From: Moringa oleifera
Taxonomy: Eukaryota; Streptophyta; Magnoliopsida; Brassicales; Moringaceae
Length of the DNA stretch: 64,000 nucleotides
Direction: 5' to 3'
Assembly (NCBI GenBank): GCA_021397835.1
Contig: JAJFZO010000433.1
Coordinates: 62,001-126,000, forward strand
The notes beneath the pieces were generated by a model that was not told the DNA's origin, searched no databases, and was given only the letters and a program-made list of their open reading frames with translations. Positions 63,621 to 64,000 of the stretch are shown here, in pieces (positions within the stretch are counted from its first letter, which is position 1; each line of letters opens with the position of its first letter). The position numbers and the translations under genes were made by a program.

Positions 63621-64000
63621 ATGGCTTGGAGGGCCATCTGTAGCTCCCTCTTTGCTCCTCCCTCTTTCTCCATCCTACAGTCTAAGCAGACTCATGGTCG
63701 CTTTCTCCACTTACATCTATCATTGCTGTTCTCGTCACTGTCCTCACCAGCCATCGCAAGAGCCATCTCTTTTTTTCCATCGGCAAAGCCCCCATTTGTA
63801 AGACCAAGAAGATCAGCACCGTCTACTTATGCTTATAGTAGAATTTCCCTACTATCCTCTGAATCGGAATCCACCGCCAGCACCAGAAACACTAGCAACG
63901 ACAAGAAGATCAACACCAAGGTTAACTTTTCTCTCTCCGGTTCTGATGATGACGAGGATAATGCCCAAAACTCTGCTGCTCCTGCTGTTAAGGGCAAAGT
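63621..64000 (+). CDS. partial gene, probable organelle-targeted protein (5' end only)
   Basis: An open frame starts at ATG 63621 (GTCATGGCT, a good plant context), with an in-frame TGA just upstream at 63606-63608. It stays open for 126 codons to the window edge. It begins MAWRAICSSLFAPPSFSILQ. The first 80 residues have no acidic residue and many Ser, Arg and Leu, as in a mitochondrial or plastid presequence. After this comes a Ser-rich stretch, then KVNFSLSGSDDDED, an acidic patch. The gene is divergent from COA5. The KVNFSLS-plus-acid phrase reminds me of the N-termini of small mitochondrial PPR proteins such as Arabidopsis At4g38150. That is from memory and weak, because no PPR motif lies within the window. 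Confidence 0.72.
   Translation, partial: MAWRAICSSLFAPPSFSILQSKQTHGRFLHLHLSLLFSSLSSPAIARAISFFPSAKPPFVRPRRSAPSTYAYSRISLLSSESESTASTRNTSNDKKINTKVNFSLSGSDDDEDNAQNSAAPAVKGK

Noticed and set aside
63544..63801. 85-codon plus-strand open frame over the start of the partial gene
   Set aside because: It is rich in Ser, Pro and His without a family match, and its frame is offset from the longer frame at 63621, which has a presequence-like start and stays open. At most it is an upstream ORF.

Overview
This window looks like nuclear DNA of a flowering plant, probably a eudicot. It holds a complete CACTA (En/Spm) DNA transposon, Ty1/copia and L1-type LINE remains, a plant-type multi-exon nuclear gene, and plant promoter motifs such as telo-boxes and TGGGCC/T elements. 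The species cannot be told from the sequence. There is nothing bacterial here and no tRNA or rRNA gene that I could see.

Region by region. (1) About 1-47,040, apart from the transposon, is a very AT-rich tandem-repeat field. It has a hierarchy: degenerate subunits of about 75-100 bp build monomers of about 330-550 bp, and five monomer types (A-B-C-D-E) build a higher-order repeat of about 2.1-2.2 kb. The field reads backwards in 1-3,695, forwards in 3,696-42,966, and backwards again in a more diverged form in 42,967-47,040. (2) At 27,334-38,446 an 11.1-kb CACTA element sits inside the field with a 3-bp target duplication (AAG). It has arrays of short palindromes near both ends. On the minus strand it carries a TNP2-type transposase gene with three in-frame stops and a second, 13-exon gene ending in a Ulp1-like (C48) cysteine protease domain. 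(3) About 47,041-51,707 is a decayed copia retrotransposon on the plus strand, interrupted by a second, Tnt1-like copia fragment on the minus strand that keeps one LTR. (4) 54,784-62,382 (minus) is a three-exon gene for the 71-residue mitochondrial twin-CX9C protein COA5/PET191. Its 6.2-kb second intron has absorbed two LINE fragments lying tail to tail and begins with a non-canonical GC donor. (5) At 63,621 a second gene starts on the plus strand and runs off the window. It encodes a probable organelle-targeted protein and is divergent from COA5, so the two share an upstream region rich in CCAAT, TGGGCC/T and telo-box motifs.

The two host genes are probably both nuclear genes for organelle (likely mitochondrial) proteins in a head-to-head pair. 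Everything to their left is repeat DNA. Most short open frames in the AT-rich field have no coding character and are left out. Splice sites were placed by eye from GT/AG signals and frame continuity.
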